DNA from: Cavia porcellus
Taxonomy: Eukaryota; Chordata; Mammalia; Rodentia; Caviidae
Reading direction: 5' to 3'
DNA: 64,000 bases
Assembly: GCF_034190915.1 (NCBI RefSeq)
Contig: NW_026947484.1
Coordinates: 187,172,982-187,236,981, forward strand
The notes under the pieces are model-generated. The model was not told where the DNA came from and did not search any database. It worked only from the letters and a program-made list of their open reading frames with translations. Below are positions 1 through 12,000 of the stretch, piece after piece. Both the position numbers and the translations under genes were made by a program. How positions within the stretch are numbered: position 1 is the stretch's first letter; every line of letters begins with the position of its first letter.

Positions 1-212
1 ATCTTTAGAAGGAATGAAATGGCATTCCTTCATACATATATACATAAAATGAAAATACAGGTTGCAGGCTGAATTGTAACTTTCTTTTCTCAGAAAGTAC
101 AGGTTTTCTATTGCTTAGCTATTGCTTTAGTTATACTGACTGCTTCCTTTTAAGTATTGGTGCTGTTTAATACATTTAATTTGCTACTATTTGCAACATA
201 GTCAAAAAATTC

Positions 213-308
213 CTTTTTTTTTTTTTATCGGTACTGGGGATCATTGAACTCACAACCATCTGCTTGCAAGGCAGGTGCTTATGCCGCTGAGCTAAATCCC
301 CAGCCCCC
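213..308 (-). mobile_element. ID-type tRNA-derived SINE
   Basis: The complement reads ggctggggatttagctcagc, with B box and A tail (T run at 214-226 on +). The + strand carries the diagnostic ctgagctaaatccccagccc at its end. Confidence 0.88.
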
Positions 309-506
309 CAAAATTTCATTTCTATGCAAATATTTTTTGGCCTTTTTTGTAATTTGAAACTTCAGTCTTTGCTTTGGGATGAAATCTCAAGGTACCTTAA
401 GTTGTAACTGTGGTTTTTGAATACACTGATTATTACTGAGGTTCTTATTTCTGATATACTCTCTATGTATCCTTACTGTATAACTTGTTTTAAGAATGAA
501 GGTAGA

Positions 507-613
507 GGGGCTGGGGATTTAGCTCAGTGGCATAAGCGCATGCCTTGTAAGCAGGCAGTCGTGAGTTTGATCCCTGGTACCAATAAAAAGGAAAAAGACA
601 AAAAAAAAAAAAA
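507..613 (+). mobile_element. ID-type SINE with target-site duplication
   Basis: The element starts ggggctggggatttagctca, has the B-box-like gtgagtttgatccctggtac, and ends in an A-rich tail. It is flanked by 15-bp repeats at 492-506 and 614-628 with one mismatch. Confidence 0.92.
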
Positions 614-1999
614 AAGAATGAAGATAGAATTTAACATTAACTTCTTAATTTACTTTGGTTTTTAGGGTCTTGTATTAATAGTGCAGGGTCAGTATTAATA
701 AAATTTTTGCTGTGTCTTAGATTTCTATTGTAATGGTTGACTTACTTAACTTTTTAAGTACATTCTGCTGCTATTACCCTTTTCTCATGAAAATTAGAAT
801 TTGTAACCAGTCAGATACAGTCTTGCCTTTTGAAGCATTTGCCTAGATTGATTGGGTCTTATAAATGGGACTGCTTAGGTTAATTAAAATTTAAGTCAAA
901 TTCCTTGGGTATAACTACTGTATTTCAAGTGCTTAGCAGCTCCATATAGACAGTAACTTCTGTATTGGAAAGGTTTGCAGTAGTTTGATCACATTGAATG
1001 GTCTTGGAGTGCTGTAGTGTTCTTCCAGGCTCTGAGGATATAAAGATAACCATTGATTATATGCTTAACTTCTGATGCAGATGACAAATAGTAAACGAGT
1101 GTATAATATCAGTGGTAGGACTAAAGAAAAAGGAAGCAGGGCGTAAAAAGCATATCTGAAAACAGATGGGGACAACAGAAGAGGGAAACAACGCGAATGA
1201 GACATTTGCATGTAACTGACAAGATGAAGTCTTATAAAGAGATCTCTAGCAAGAACATTCTTGGTTAGGGAATGGCAAGTGCAAAGGCACACAGTTGAGA
1301 ACAAGTTTGGCATATTTGGGGAAAGCTGTGAGGTAGCAGGAAAGGAGTGGAAGTTGAAGAAAAAGTGGCAGTTACCAGATCTTGTGTGTGACTCTGGTTC
1401 CTGGTAAGGTGTTTGAGTTTAACTTGTGTGTTGTAAAAAGATGCTGATTAGAAGGTTTTGAGCAGAGGAGTGGCATGATCTGCGTTATGTTTATTTAGCT
1501 TGTTGCATTTACAAAAATACAACACTAACAATGTTTTCACTATCTGCTTTAGCATTGTCTGATGGACAACCAGTCCTACCTTTACACATACCCATATCCT
1601 TTCTCCCTTTTGGTATAATTTTGAAGCAGTGATCCATAGTTAAAAAGATCACCCTTGTTGCTTGTGTATGTGGAAAGTTGTCTTTTGCGGGGATAAGAGG
1701 GGAAGCAGGGAGACCAGGTGAGACAGGATAGTGGTTTGGAGTAGAATGGTAGGTAGTGGTTTAAATGATGAAAGGTGCCTGAATCTAGTTGGTGTGCATA
1801 GTGAGAGAAGAGGATTGAAGGAATAATGTCCCTGTTGTGGTCCAAATGACAAGGTGACTTGATAGAAGTAGCAATTTTATTTGGTTTATTAAAAGATGCC
1901 TGTTACAAGTACAAAAGGGCATCGATGACAAGTGTATGTTTGTAAGTAGCATGTGGAGCTCAGGCAGAAATAGTCCAAGAGCTGATAACTGAACCCAAA

Positions 2000-2281
2000 T
2001 ATAAAGAGCAAAATTTAAAGCTAGATAATAGGAAGTATGGAGATCTTTTTAAATGAGAAGGGGAACAATTGAGGGGAAAGAAGGGAAAGGGGATTTGAAG
2101 GAAAAAATGTGAATAGCTTTTGCAAATGGGAAGAGGAATAAGAATTGGAGGGAACAGAGAAGAATGGGATGGGGAGGGGACAAAAAAATTATGTTCTGTG
2201 ATGTACAGTACAAACCCTCCACGATAAATGTAATCATTTTGTACTTCTGACATTTGCTAGTAAAAATAATTAATAAAAAAA
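2000..2281 (+). mobile_element. Possible L1 3'UTR fragment (purine-rich tract and A tail)
   Basis: A G/A-rich tract (gggatggggaggggac near 2166) is followed by an AT-rich end finishing in aattaataaaaaaac. This resembles the polypurine tract and tail of an L1 3'UTR. No coding part is attached and the identification is weak. Confidence 0.3.
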
Positions 2282-2938
2282 CAATGGATAATTAAGGAAA
2301 CTTAAACATTTGAAGGTTAGGAAAAAGAGGAGTATTGAATACTAAGTAGGAATTACTGAGCTGTAGACTGACTGGCTGTTATTAGTACCTTAAATTATAC
2401 ATCTTAGGAAAACCGTCAGTCTCTGGCAAAATGGAATGATTGGTCACCCTAGACCAGAGGGTATGAGTGTTAATCTGGAGTTAGGTAGTTTTTAATGTAA
2501 ATTCTAAAGCATTTTGGGAAGTACATTGCTTTTTGAAAATTAAATAGTGCACGTTTAATGGGAAATAATGGAATGCTACAGAATAGAGTTATGACATAAA
2601 TGGAACATAAAGTAGAAGCCATTATTGTGTATTTTATGAACATTACATTAATGGTATGAATTTAGAATTTTCTTAAATCTCACTTTTTCTCAAAAGTATT
2701 CCATAAATATGAGAAAAATAATTAAATACCCAGCAGCATCTATGGGTGAAAATTAAGAAGCCCTAATAGTTTATTCTGGTTTTTACATTTATTTACATTT
2801 TATCACTAGTAGAAGGTATAATGAAATATTTATAGTTGAATATTGACAAAATTGTCACATTTCCGCTTAAAGTTTTACTGGTTATTTTACTTAATGTATT
2901 CCTCGTAGATTTTCTAATCTTAATCTTTATTTCAATAG

Positions 2939-3051
2939 GAGTCATGGCTTCGAAAGAATTACCTCATTGATTTCAAACACCATTTTATGAGTCATTTTCC
3001 ATATGCTCTAAAAGAAATAACTAAACACAGAAGGAAAGAGACAAACAAAAG
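2939..3051 (+). CDS. TEX10: TEX10 internal exon, about residues 380-417
   Basis: This 113-nt exon starts in phase 0 after a ttcaatag acceptor and ends in phase 2 (AG, then gtattg). It encodes [20 protein letters not shown] onward to a basic KHRRKETNK tail. It is the first TEX10 exon in the window; I find no recognisable exon in 1-2938. Confidence 0.96.
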
Positions 3052-6000
3052 GTATTGTGATTATTCCCCAGTTTTATACTTGAAAAGCTGTGTAATCTGA
3101 AACTATTGGAAATAACTAGTCTGAATCTGAAACTTTTTGCACTGTGAGGTGTTTATAATCTAGCTTTGGTGAAAATACAAGTAGTATGGTTGATCTTGAA
3201 CGTGTCACTTTTTTTTTAAAATTTTATTTAAGGAGGAAAAAAAACACAGAAAAAGGGTACAAGTTATACAGAATTTCAGAAAAAATAAACAGTAGGAAAT
3301 CACTAGTTAATTACATATTATCATTTTAGAAATAGTTGTTGAAGTTACAAAGTTAATTTCAAATAGTGAAACTGTAAACAGTTTTGTTCAATAATCCAAC
3401 AAAACTCAGTAATATGGTTATCTTATCTTATACACTTAAATGTATATGCAGTTATATCTTTTAGAGAACTTTCTTTTCCTTTCTTTTGTACAATGACAAT
3501 TACACATTTTGGGTTTTATTACTCCCACAGTTCTTATTACTTTTTTTTTTTTTTTTTTTTGAAGAAAGTAAAACCAAATGTGACATACCAGGACAGAGTC
3601 AGTCAAATCAAAAGGATGGACATAATACATAATGTAAAAACAAAATACAAGGTGATCAACAATGGTTACCATAATGCCTCTTGTTATCTTAAAAAGAATT
3701 GCCTATATCATCAGTTATCATAAAATTGAATAAAACAGTAAAGAATAAGACCAATAAAACCAAAACATTGGAGACATTAAAGGACTTCAAAAGAAGATAA
3801 TAATCAACTAGAATGGGCGTCACAATGCATCTTATTGTCTTCATAGTTGTTGTCTAGACTTTGAAACTTGGTACTATCTAGCATAACAGAATAGAGGAAA
3901 ATCAGTCAAAACAAGATGGTGAGAGCAATACAGAGTTTCAAATCAAGTTAATAGGAAATCAAAGTGGGTTACTATAATATATCCTGCTATTTTTTTTATT
4001 TTTCCCTTAATTAAAAGGATAAAAATGAAAAAGTAGATAATAAAAAGGCGATTGAGATAAAAAAGAGGGCATAACAACAAAACAGTGCTGGTCAAAACAT
4101 AGCCATTTAAGCAAAATAGTGTTTTACCACAAGATAATCTCGACATAATAGTAGTTACCATAGTGTCTCTTCCCTTAAAATCTTTGGGTATAACTTCGTA
4201 TACTGTAGCATCAAACATATCAAGACAATGTAAAATGAGAATGACAGTATTACAGGGTATTTAGAATCAACAGAAAATGAACAATGGTTTCTGTATAATC
4301 TTGTCTATAAAAGTTTTTGTTTATATTATCACATATAATAAGATCCAATAAGAAACACATTGAAACCGATGGAGACAAAAGAACAAAAGCTTGATAGGAC
4401 TTCAAAACAAGAGGATATTAAATCAGCACTACCTATTATGATGTCTTGTTTTCTCCAAAATGGCTGTTCCTACCATCCAGCCTTTTCTGCCTCATTTCTG
4501 TTGAGCTTTTTTTCTGTCACTTGTTGTCAGTTTGTTCTCTTCATTTCGCTTTCTGCTCCATTCATTGTGGCCGCTCTGCCACTGTTTCTGGAATCTTGGT
4601 ATTTTTCATTTTTAGAATATCGTGCAGTAATCTCTGTAGAGTTGAATTGGTGGTTGCAAATTCCCCTAGTTCCTCTTTATCCTGAAAGCACCTTGTTTTT
4701 CCATCAATTTTTCTAAGGACAGTTGTGCAGGATATATCAGTCTTGGCTGGATGTTATTATCTTTCAAAGCTTGAATTATTTCCCCCCATGCTCTTCGTGA
4801 TTTGATGGTTTGTGCCGAGAAGTCTGCTGTAATTGTGATGGGTTTTCCCTTGTAAGTGGTCTGTTTCTTGTCTCTGACCGCTTTTAATATTCTGTTCTTA
4901 TATTGGATTTCTGGAATTTTGATTATTATATGCCTGGGTGTAGCTCTATTTGGGTTGTGGGTGGTTGGGGTCCTGTATGCCTCATACATCTGAGTATCTT
5001 TACCATTTGTTAAATTAGGGAAATTCTCTTGGATTATTTCTGTGAATAGCTTTTGTAGTTCATTTGTTTGAGTCCCTACTTCTTTTATGTTCTTGATTCT
5101 TAAGTTATAGATCCTCTTGTCATCTTCTAGTTTTTGCATTATTGCTGTTTGTTTTCTTGTTATTTTTAAGAACTTTTTCATTTCATGCTCCCACCTTACA
5201 AATTTGTCCTCCTTTTCTGATAATCTATCCTTAGTTTCTTTCAAGCTGTTATGCCAGCTTTAAATAGAGTTTTTAGTTTCCTGGTAATCTCTGTGAACCT
5301 GCTTCACGTATTCTATGTTTTCTCTATTTTCTCCATCAAACAATTCTCCCCTTTTTTTCTGTTCTTCCATTCTACCATCTGTTTTTTCTTGGGTGGTGCT
5401 TAGCATTTCTCTAACTATTCTACTTATTTCTTGCTTTATTTCATTAAATACTTCATTTTTGAACTCGTCTATGAGGCTCCGGAGACACCGTTTTATATCT
5501 ATAGGTGCCGTTATATCTATAGGTGCCGTTTATATCTGATATTGCATGTTTTCTGTCTTCATTCTCTTTTGCTTTTACCTTTCCTGGATCAGTGTTCTCA
5601 GGATTGGGGACTGAGGACCCTTTCTTGTTGCTCCCTTTTCCCATACTTTTTGTTCCTTCCATACAAGCATATGTAGGAGGCTCAGTATTTTTTTTCTCTT
5701 TGTCTGTTGCAGTCTGTTTGAATCCGCCAGCTAGGTGTTCCCGCCCACTGCAGTGTACTAGGGAGACACAGACTTGGGCAGCCTCTGCTGGGCCCGCCCC
5801 TCCAGGTCAACCTACTGAGTGTTTCACTGCTAGGGTGCACCGCCAGGCACAGGGACCTGATTTGGGCTAGCCTACAGAATCTTAGTCTGCAGCATCATCA
5901 GGCCAAGCACTCCCCACCACTGCCGCTTGAGAGGGGAATATGCGACTAAAGTCACTGCAGGGCTGTGTTCCGGCTAGTCTGCCCATTCCCAGAATGTCCT

Positions 6001-9000
6001 CTGTGGAGGGTCCCAATTTCTCTCACTCACTGCAGGTCGATGCAGGACTCCCTGCCAGTCCCACTCTCAACGCTGTTTGGTGTCCAGCTCTCAGAGCTTT
6101 CACACATCTCTCTCCTTGCCGTGCGGGTTGGGAAGCAGTATCAGCAGCAGGAAATTCAAATCGCGGCTTCCAATGGCGCGGGATCCAGCTTCTGCACTGA
6201 GATTTTATCTGTTCCTGTTATAGCATCAGGATTGCATTTCCAGTTGGTTTCTCTCAGCTTAGTTCATTCCTGGGTCGGCAGGGTACATCTCCCCTTGCGT
6301 AGGACTCCTCACACGGTACCGCTCCTGGATTCTAAGCTGGTAATCTCAGGGCCTCGGTGGCTGCTGCTATTTGTCCGCCATGTTCTCCCGGAAGTCTCGA
6401 ACATTTCACTTTTAAATCTTAGAACTAACAGCTGGAAGTGGTGGTGGATACCTACAGCCCCAGCATGTGGGAGGCTGAGGCAAGAAATCACTGCAAGTTG
6501 CAAGCCAGTTTGGCTTACACAGTGAGACCTTGTTTGAAAAAAAAAAAAAAAAAAAACTGAAAGCCTTAGAACTGACGATTTTTTTTGTATTTTACTGAAG
6601 TTAGGAATAGTGAGAATTTTGTGCTAGATAAATAGCAAGTTACATAAATAAGAAATAAATAACAGTTGCTGAGATATATGGCCTATTTGGGTGCGATACT
6701 GAATCTTTAAGTGAGAGAATATCATGGTTATCTCATTCTGCTGTCATTAATACACAAGGAAATTGGTAGTGAAACTAATATCAAGTATCTTGAAGAAAGA
6801 AGAATAATTGGACCACAATCACAAAGAAAAGGTGACAGATTAGAAAATGGAGTTAAGAAAAAGTACAGCCTAGAAAATATTTAAAATACCTGCCCCAAGT
6901 GATGATAGATAAATATGAAATTGAGTTATGTAACAAAATTTAACAAGCAGGGATAAGTTAGAATGCTGTAACTGTAGTTTACCCAAATGAAGAACTTAAA
7001 GTTTCAAGGAAACTTAGTCTGTCAAAAGGTTCTTACCTATATTAAGGGAAAAGGGTAGAGAAACACTGAAGCTCTCTGAGCAAGGCTCAAGGGTTATATG
7101 CTTAGGAGGGGTGAGATTGTTACAGGCATATGAATTTTTCATTCATTTGTTACATATTTTGGTTGCTTACTATAAATACGCATTGTGAATACAGATAATC
7201 AAAAATGTTTTAAGGTATATTCTTTACCCTCCTAAGTGATTTTATTCTGAGTCATAAGCATATATAGTGGGATTTAGTCAGGAGATAAAAACCATAGCAG
7301 TAATTTTAACAACTTAATATAAAGAATAATTAACTTGATATTAAGTAGAAAAGACAGAAGGGAGCAGTATGGTGCAGTATTATGGAGTAGCAGCTGCAGG
7401 AAGCAACTGTTGTCTTTACAGCTCAGAGAACAAAAAAGGGTAGAGGGAAAGGAGTAAAAATTCTGACTTCTACAAAAGAGTCAACTGCTCAACAGGTGCT
7501 CATATTTTGACCTCAAGAGAAGGTGGAACTGGGCCCAGAATTCAGCAAAGGGGGTTCTGGCAGACTAGTGCTGGTGTTTTAGGGGGTGATGATGTTGATT
7601 GTGTGTCAGAAAAATTGCAAGCTGAGTTAGAATGTGTTGCTGATATCCTACAGAAGAGTTACTGGTTGACATAGGAAGGAGTTAGGAAGCAAAAACAGGA
7701 CAAGGAACAAAACACTACTGTATCTTCCTCCTACAGCTTTCTATTCTTTATTTTTTAAGCCTAACAAGAAACCAGATGTGAAAGAAAAAAATGTGACTCA
7801 GAGTCTCACCCCCAATATACAGTAGAGGGTGAGTTGGGAATGGAGAAACAGTAACTTAGCAGCCATCAAGAGAAATAGATTTTACATGTATAACATGAAG
7901 CAGTATATAAGTATCATTAGACTAAAGAATTCGTAGGAACAGACAGGCCACTTAGGATAGACAGGCAAAGCTACATTGATGAGAGTTGTATTTGATACAG
8001 GTTTGAACATGATATGATTTCAGGAGCAGTAGTGCAAGGGCGAAGAGATTCTACTAACAGGAAGAGATAGCATATTAGGAATATATAGGACTAGCCAAGA
8101 GTGGAGAGCAGGAATCTGGGCCAGATCTGGTTTCTGCTGTTCATTGGCCTTGATGCTAGAAATAGTTTTCTGTCTTGAGTTCACTTCTCCTTCTGCAGTG
8201 AAGAAAGATAAACTTGAATCATTTGTGGGGACATGTGTGCAACTTGAGACTATAATGTTAAGTGAAATAAATCAGAAACTACATGAACTTTTGAATATTG
8301 TATGACTTCTTATATGAGAAGTCCAAATTATAGTGAAAGCAAAGTAAAAGGTAGGTAATGGGAAACAGAAAAATAGATCTTTTTCAAATGGGAAACATGG
8401 CTGATAAAAAAGGGATTAAGATGTGTTATGAACTCTGCATAAAGAAAATAAACTTTATGCACTGGAAACATGTCCTAATAGAAACTTTTTAAAGGAAACT
8501 TAAAAAAAAAAAAGTATTGATACAGGTCTGGCGAGTGGTGCATGCCTGCAATCTCCGCACTTGCCTGAGGCAGGAGGATTGACATTGAGTTCTAAGCCAG
8601 TCAGGGCTACATAGTGAGTTTAAGGCCAACGTGAACTACATAGTGAGACCTGCAGCGATGCCACCCAAAAGTATGTGGATGTAGCCTCATAATTTGTTAA
8701 ATTGTTGGACATTTAATATGTTCAAGGCACCGAATATACTAGGTGCAGAACGTGCAGTGAAAAGGAAGGTGGTAGAGTACCAGTTGTCATGGAATTTAGT
8801 TTAATGGGTTATATGTATTTGATTTGTTCTTTAATCCGTGACTACTGTGGCAAATAAAATGAAGAGTTAAGGCAATGTAAAAATAATTATTTGAAGCCAA
8901 GCATGGTAGTACATAGCTATAATCCCAGCCCTAGGGGTAGCTGAGGCCTAACAGCTTAAATAAATAAGTGGATGGATGGATGGACAAATGAATATGTAGC

Positions 9001-12000
9001 TCAGTGCAAAGGCTCTGGGTTCATCCTCAGTTACAATTATGCCTTCCCCTTAAAAAAATACATACTAAGGAATTAACTTTGTTTTTTAAATGGGACAGGG
9101 ATAATTGTGTGGAAGGCTGCCCTAATGAAGTATATTTGTACCAAGATAGAAAAGGTAAAATAACTAGAAGATTGAGGTGAATTGGATTTTTAGCAAAGAT
9201 TGATGGTGTAATTATTCATGATGTTCTTCTAGATTCATTTTTTAAGATGATGGATTGCTGTTGTTTTTCTGGATCTTTTTCAAATGGGAAACATGGCTGA
9301 TAAAAAAGGGATTAAGATGTGTTATGAACTCTGCATAAAGAAAATAAACACTTAAGAAATAGTTTGTGTAGGGCAGCACAAGTCAAAGTTTAGCCATTTG
9401 TCTTCACATTTGTTTTTTGCGGGGGGCGGGGGGGGGTGCGGGGATTACCAGGGATTGAACTCACTACTGCGCGCCGCTGAACTAAATCTCTAGCCCTGTC
9501 TTCACACTTATTTATGTACCCCCAGTGTATTTTTAACCTAATGTCTAAATCTTTCCAGTTCAGATTGTAATACAGTTACAAGTGCCATATGTATCATACC
9601 TAATATAGCACTAACCATTTTAAGTACTTTGTAAGTGTACTGTTGAATAGTATTAAGTACTTTCACATTGTTGTGTAGTCCTCACTTTGATTTAGCTGCA
9701 GAATTCCTCCTCCCAAATTGAAGCTCTGTACCATTTCTTAATATTAACAGTGACTGTTTATTTAGTAACTATACTTTTCTCCCCCAGTCCTTGTTAACCA
9801 TAGCTCACCTTTCTGTGCTGTGATTTTTTTTAACTGCTTTCTAAGTATCTCACATAAGAAGAATCATAAGTGTTTGTCTTTTTGTGTCTGATGTGAAATG
9901 TTGAAGGCTTACCATTTTGTAGTATGTACCACAATTCCATTCCTTTTGTTAAAAAAAGACTTTTTTGTTTAGATTCACATCAAATGTGAGCAGAAAAGTT
10001 TACGTACATTCTCTTCCACAACATGTATAGGCTTTCCATTTGCCAGTACACCTGAGTAATACACGTGTACACCAGAGTCGATAAACTTACTGGATATGTA
10101 ATTATCACCCAAAGTGATACTTCATAGAGTTTACTCTTGACTTTCCTTATAAATGGTATGAATTTTGACAAATGCATAATGGTTGTATGCATCATTGTAT
10201 TGTATAGAAGCATTTTACTGTCTCGGAATTGCTGTATTCTCTGCCTCACCTGTTCATGGATTGCAAATTCTGGATAACCGCTGATTTTAATGTCTACACA
10301 TAGCTTTGTCTTCTCCGGAATGTAATACAGGTGGAGTCATTCAGTATGTAGTCTTTTTAGATTTTTTTTTCACTGAGTAATTTGCATTTAAGGTTCTTCC
10401 AAATCACTTAATTCTTGCTTAATAGATCATTTCTTTATAGTACTCATAATACTGTATTATATTTAGAATCCATGAGCACCATATTTTACTTATCCATTAG
10501 CAGGCACTTGAATTATTTTCATCTATTGTCTCATGAATAATGCTGTTACGAACATTATCTTCGGACATCTGCTAAAGGCCTTGATTTTGTTCTTTTGTGT
10601 ATATCTAAGGATGTGATGTTGACATTAAAATACTCAAACATTTTAAAAATTCAGTGTAGTTGTCTCTAAGAACACTTTTTGTATTCTTAATTTATTGGTT
10701 TATATAGTGATTATTCTTAATGAGGTAATTTTGGTTAAGCCAACAAGCATGAGGAGGTTAGGAAACAGATACAGGTAAGACTTGCATTTGACCTACTAGT
10801 CAATTTTTGAGAGTAATTCATTTTACTATGAGTTGGAAAGTTTTTCCAGTGTAGTACTATGAGACACCCCCCCCCCCCCGCCTCGTTGCAGTTTGGAAGA
10901 ATTTATAAATTGTAATCTCAGGGAAAAGTTACTGGAATTCTCACAAGTGAGTTCCAGTCTACCACTTCCAAAGCAGCCCAGGGCAAAGAAAAAGAGACAG
11001 AGACATTTCTGCAGTTGTGAGGAGCCAGTAAGTTTAAGTGTATTCCAGACAAAGGCCAGCTGGAGCAAAAGCCTATACCCAGGGCCAAACCCACTTTTAT
11101 TTATTTATTTATTTATTTATTTTTATTTAAGGAGAAAAGAAAAGAAAGAAAAAAAAAAACAGTGAAGGGGTACAAGTTATACAGATTTACAGAATAAAAA
11201 AATGCGCAGTAGGAAATCACTAGTTAATGGATTACATATTGCCATCTTAGAAATAATTGTTCAAGTCACAAAATTAAAGCTTGTAGAGTGGACATTCCAA
11301 CAATGATACTGCAAACAGTTCTGTTCAATGATCCAATAAAACTCTGTGATATCATTTTCTATCTTATACATTTAAATATACATGCAGTTATATAGTTTAG
11401 AGCACTTTCTTTTCCTCTCTTTTGTACAGTGACTATTACACATTTTGGGTTTCATTGCTCACACGGTTCTTATTGCTTTTTTGGAAGAGAGTAAAACCAA
11501 ATGTGACATAACAGAACAGAATCGGTCAAGTCAAAAGGGTGGACATAATAGATAATATAAAAACATAATACAAGGTGATCAACAATGGTTACCATAATGC
11601 CTCCCGCTATTTCTAATAGAATTGCCTGTATCATTAGTTGTAATACAATTGAACAAAACCGTAAAGAATAAAACCGACAAAACCAAAACATTGGAGATAT
11701 TGTAGGTCTTCAAAAGTAGATAAAAGTCAACGAGAATGGGCGTTATAATGAATCTCATTATCTTCTCAGCTGATGCCTAAACTTTCGAACCTGATACTAT
11801 CCAGCAAAACAGAATAGAGGAACCTCAGTCAAAAACAAGATGGTGAGAGTAATACAGGGCTTCAAATCGAGATAATAGAAAGTCAAAGTGGGTTACTATA
11901 TTATATCCTGCTATATTTTTCCCTTTAATTAAATGGATAAAAATAAAAAAAGTAAATAATGGAGTGGAGATTGAGAAAAAAGAGGGCATAACAGCGAAAC

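Larger units (their letters stand above)
1..2938 (+). other. TEX10 intron (3' part)
   Basis: The segment upstream of the exon at 2939 contains two ID SINEs (213-308 and 507-613) and a purine-rich stretch around 2000-2280. The rest is AT-rich sequence in which I see no exon. The small reading frames here have no family similarity. Confidence 0.7.
3198..6413 (-). mobile_element. HAL1-like (ORF1-only L1 derivative) retrotransposon, copy 1, with target-site duplications
   Basis: Read on the minus strand, the 5' end lies near 6398 with an ATGGCGGAC motif (YY1-like core, as at L1 5' ends). It is followed by a CpG-bearing 5'UTR to about 5663, an ORF1 relic (5662-4666), and a T-rich 3' region ending at a T run on + near 3213. 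Flanking 15-bp repeats at 3198-3212 and 6399-6413 differ at two positions. There is no reverse transcriptase or endonuclease sequence. It is colinear along its whole length with copy 2 (11085-14267). The diverged TSD and broken ORF1 mark it as the older copy. An ordinary L1 that lost ORF2 is the alternative, but two copies sharing the same structure make a propagated ORF2-less lineage likelier. Confidence 0.8.

Noticed and set aside
507..613. tRNA-like sequences (A and B box words) here and at many other loci considered as tRNA genes
   Set aside because: They are SINE bodies with A tails and target duplications. They lack a foldable complete cloverleaf and a clean T-run terminator.
5965..6525. 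186-residue + strand open frame
   Set aside because: It lies wholly in the CpG-bearing 5'UTR of HAL1-like copy 1 and runs into the adjacent B1. It is antisense to the element and has no protein family features.
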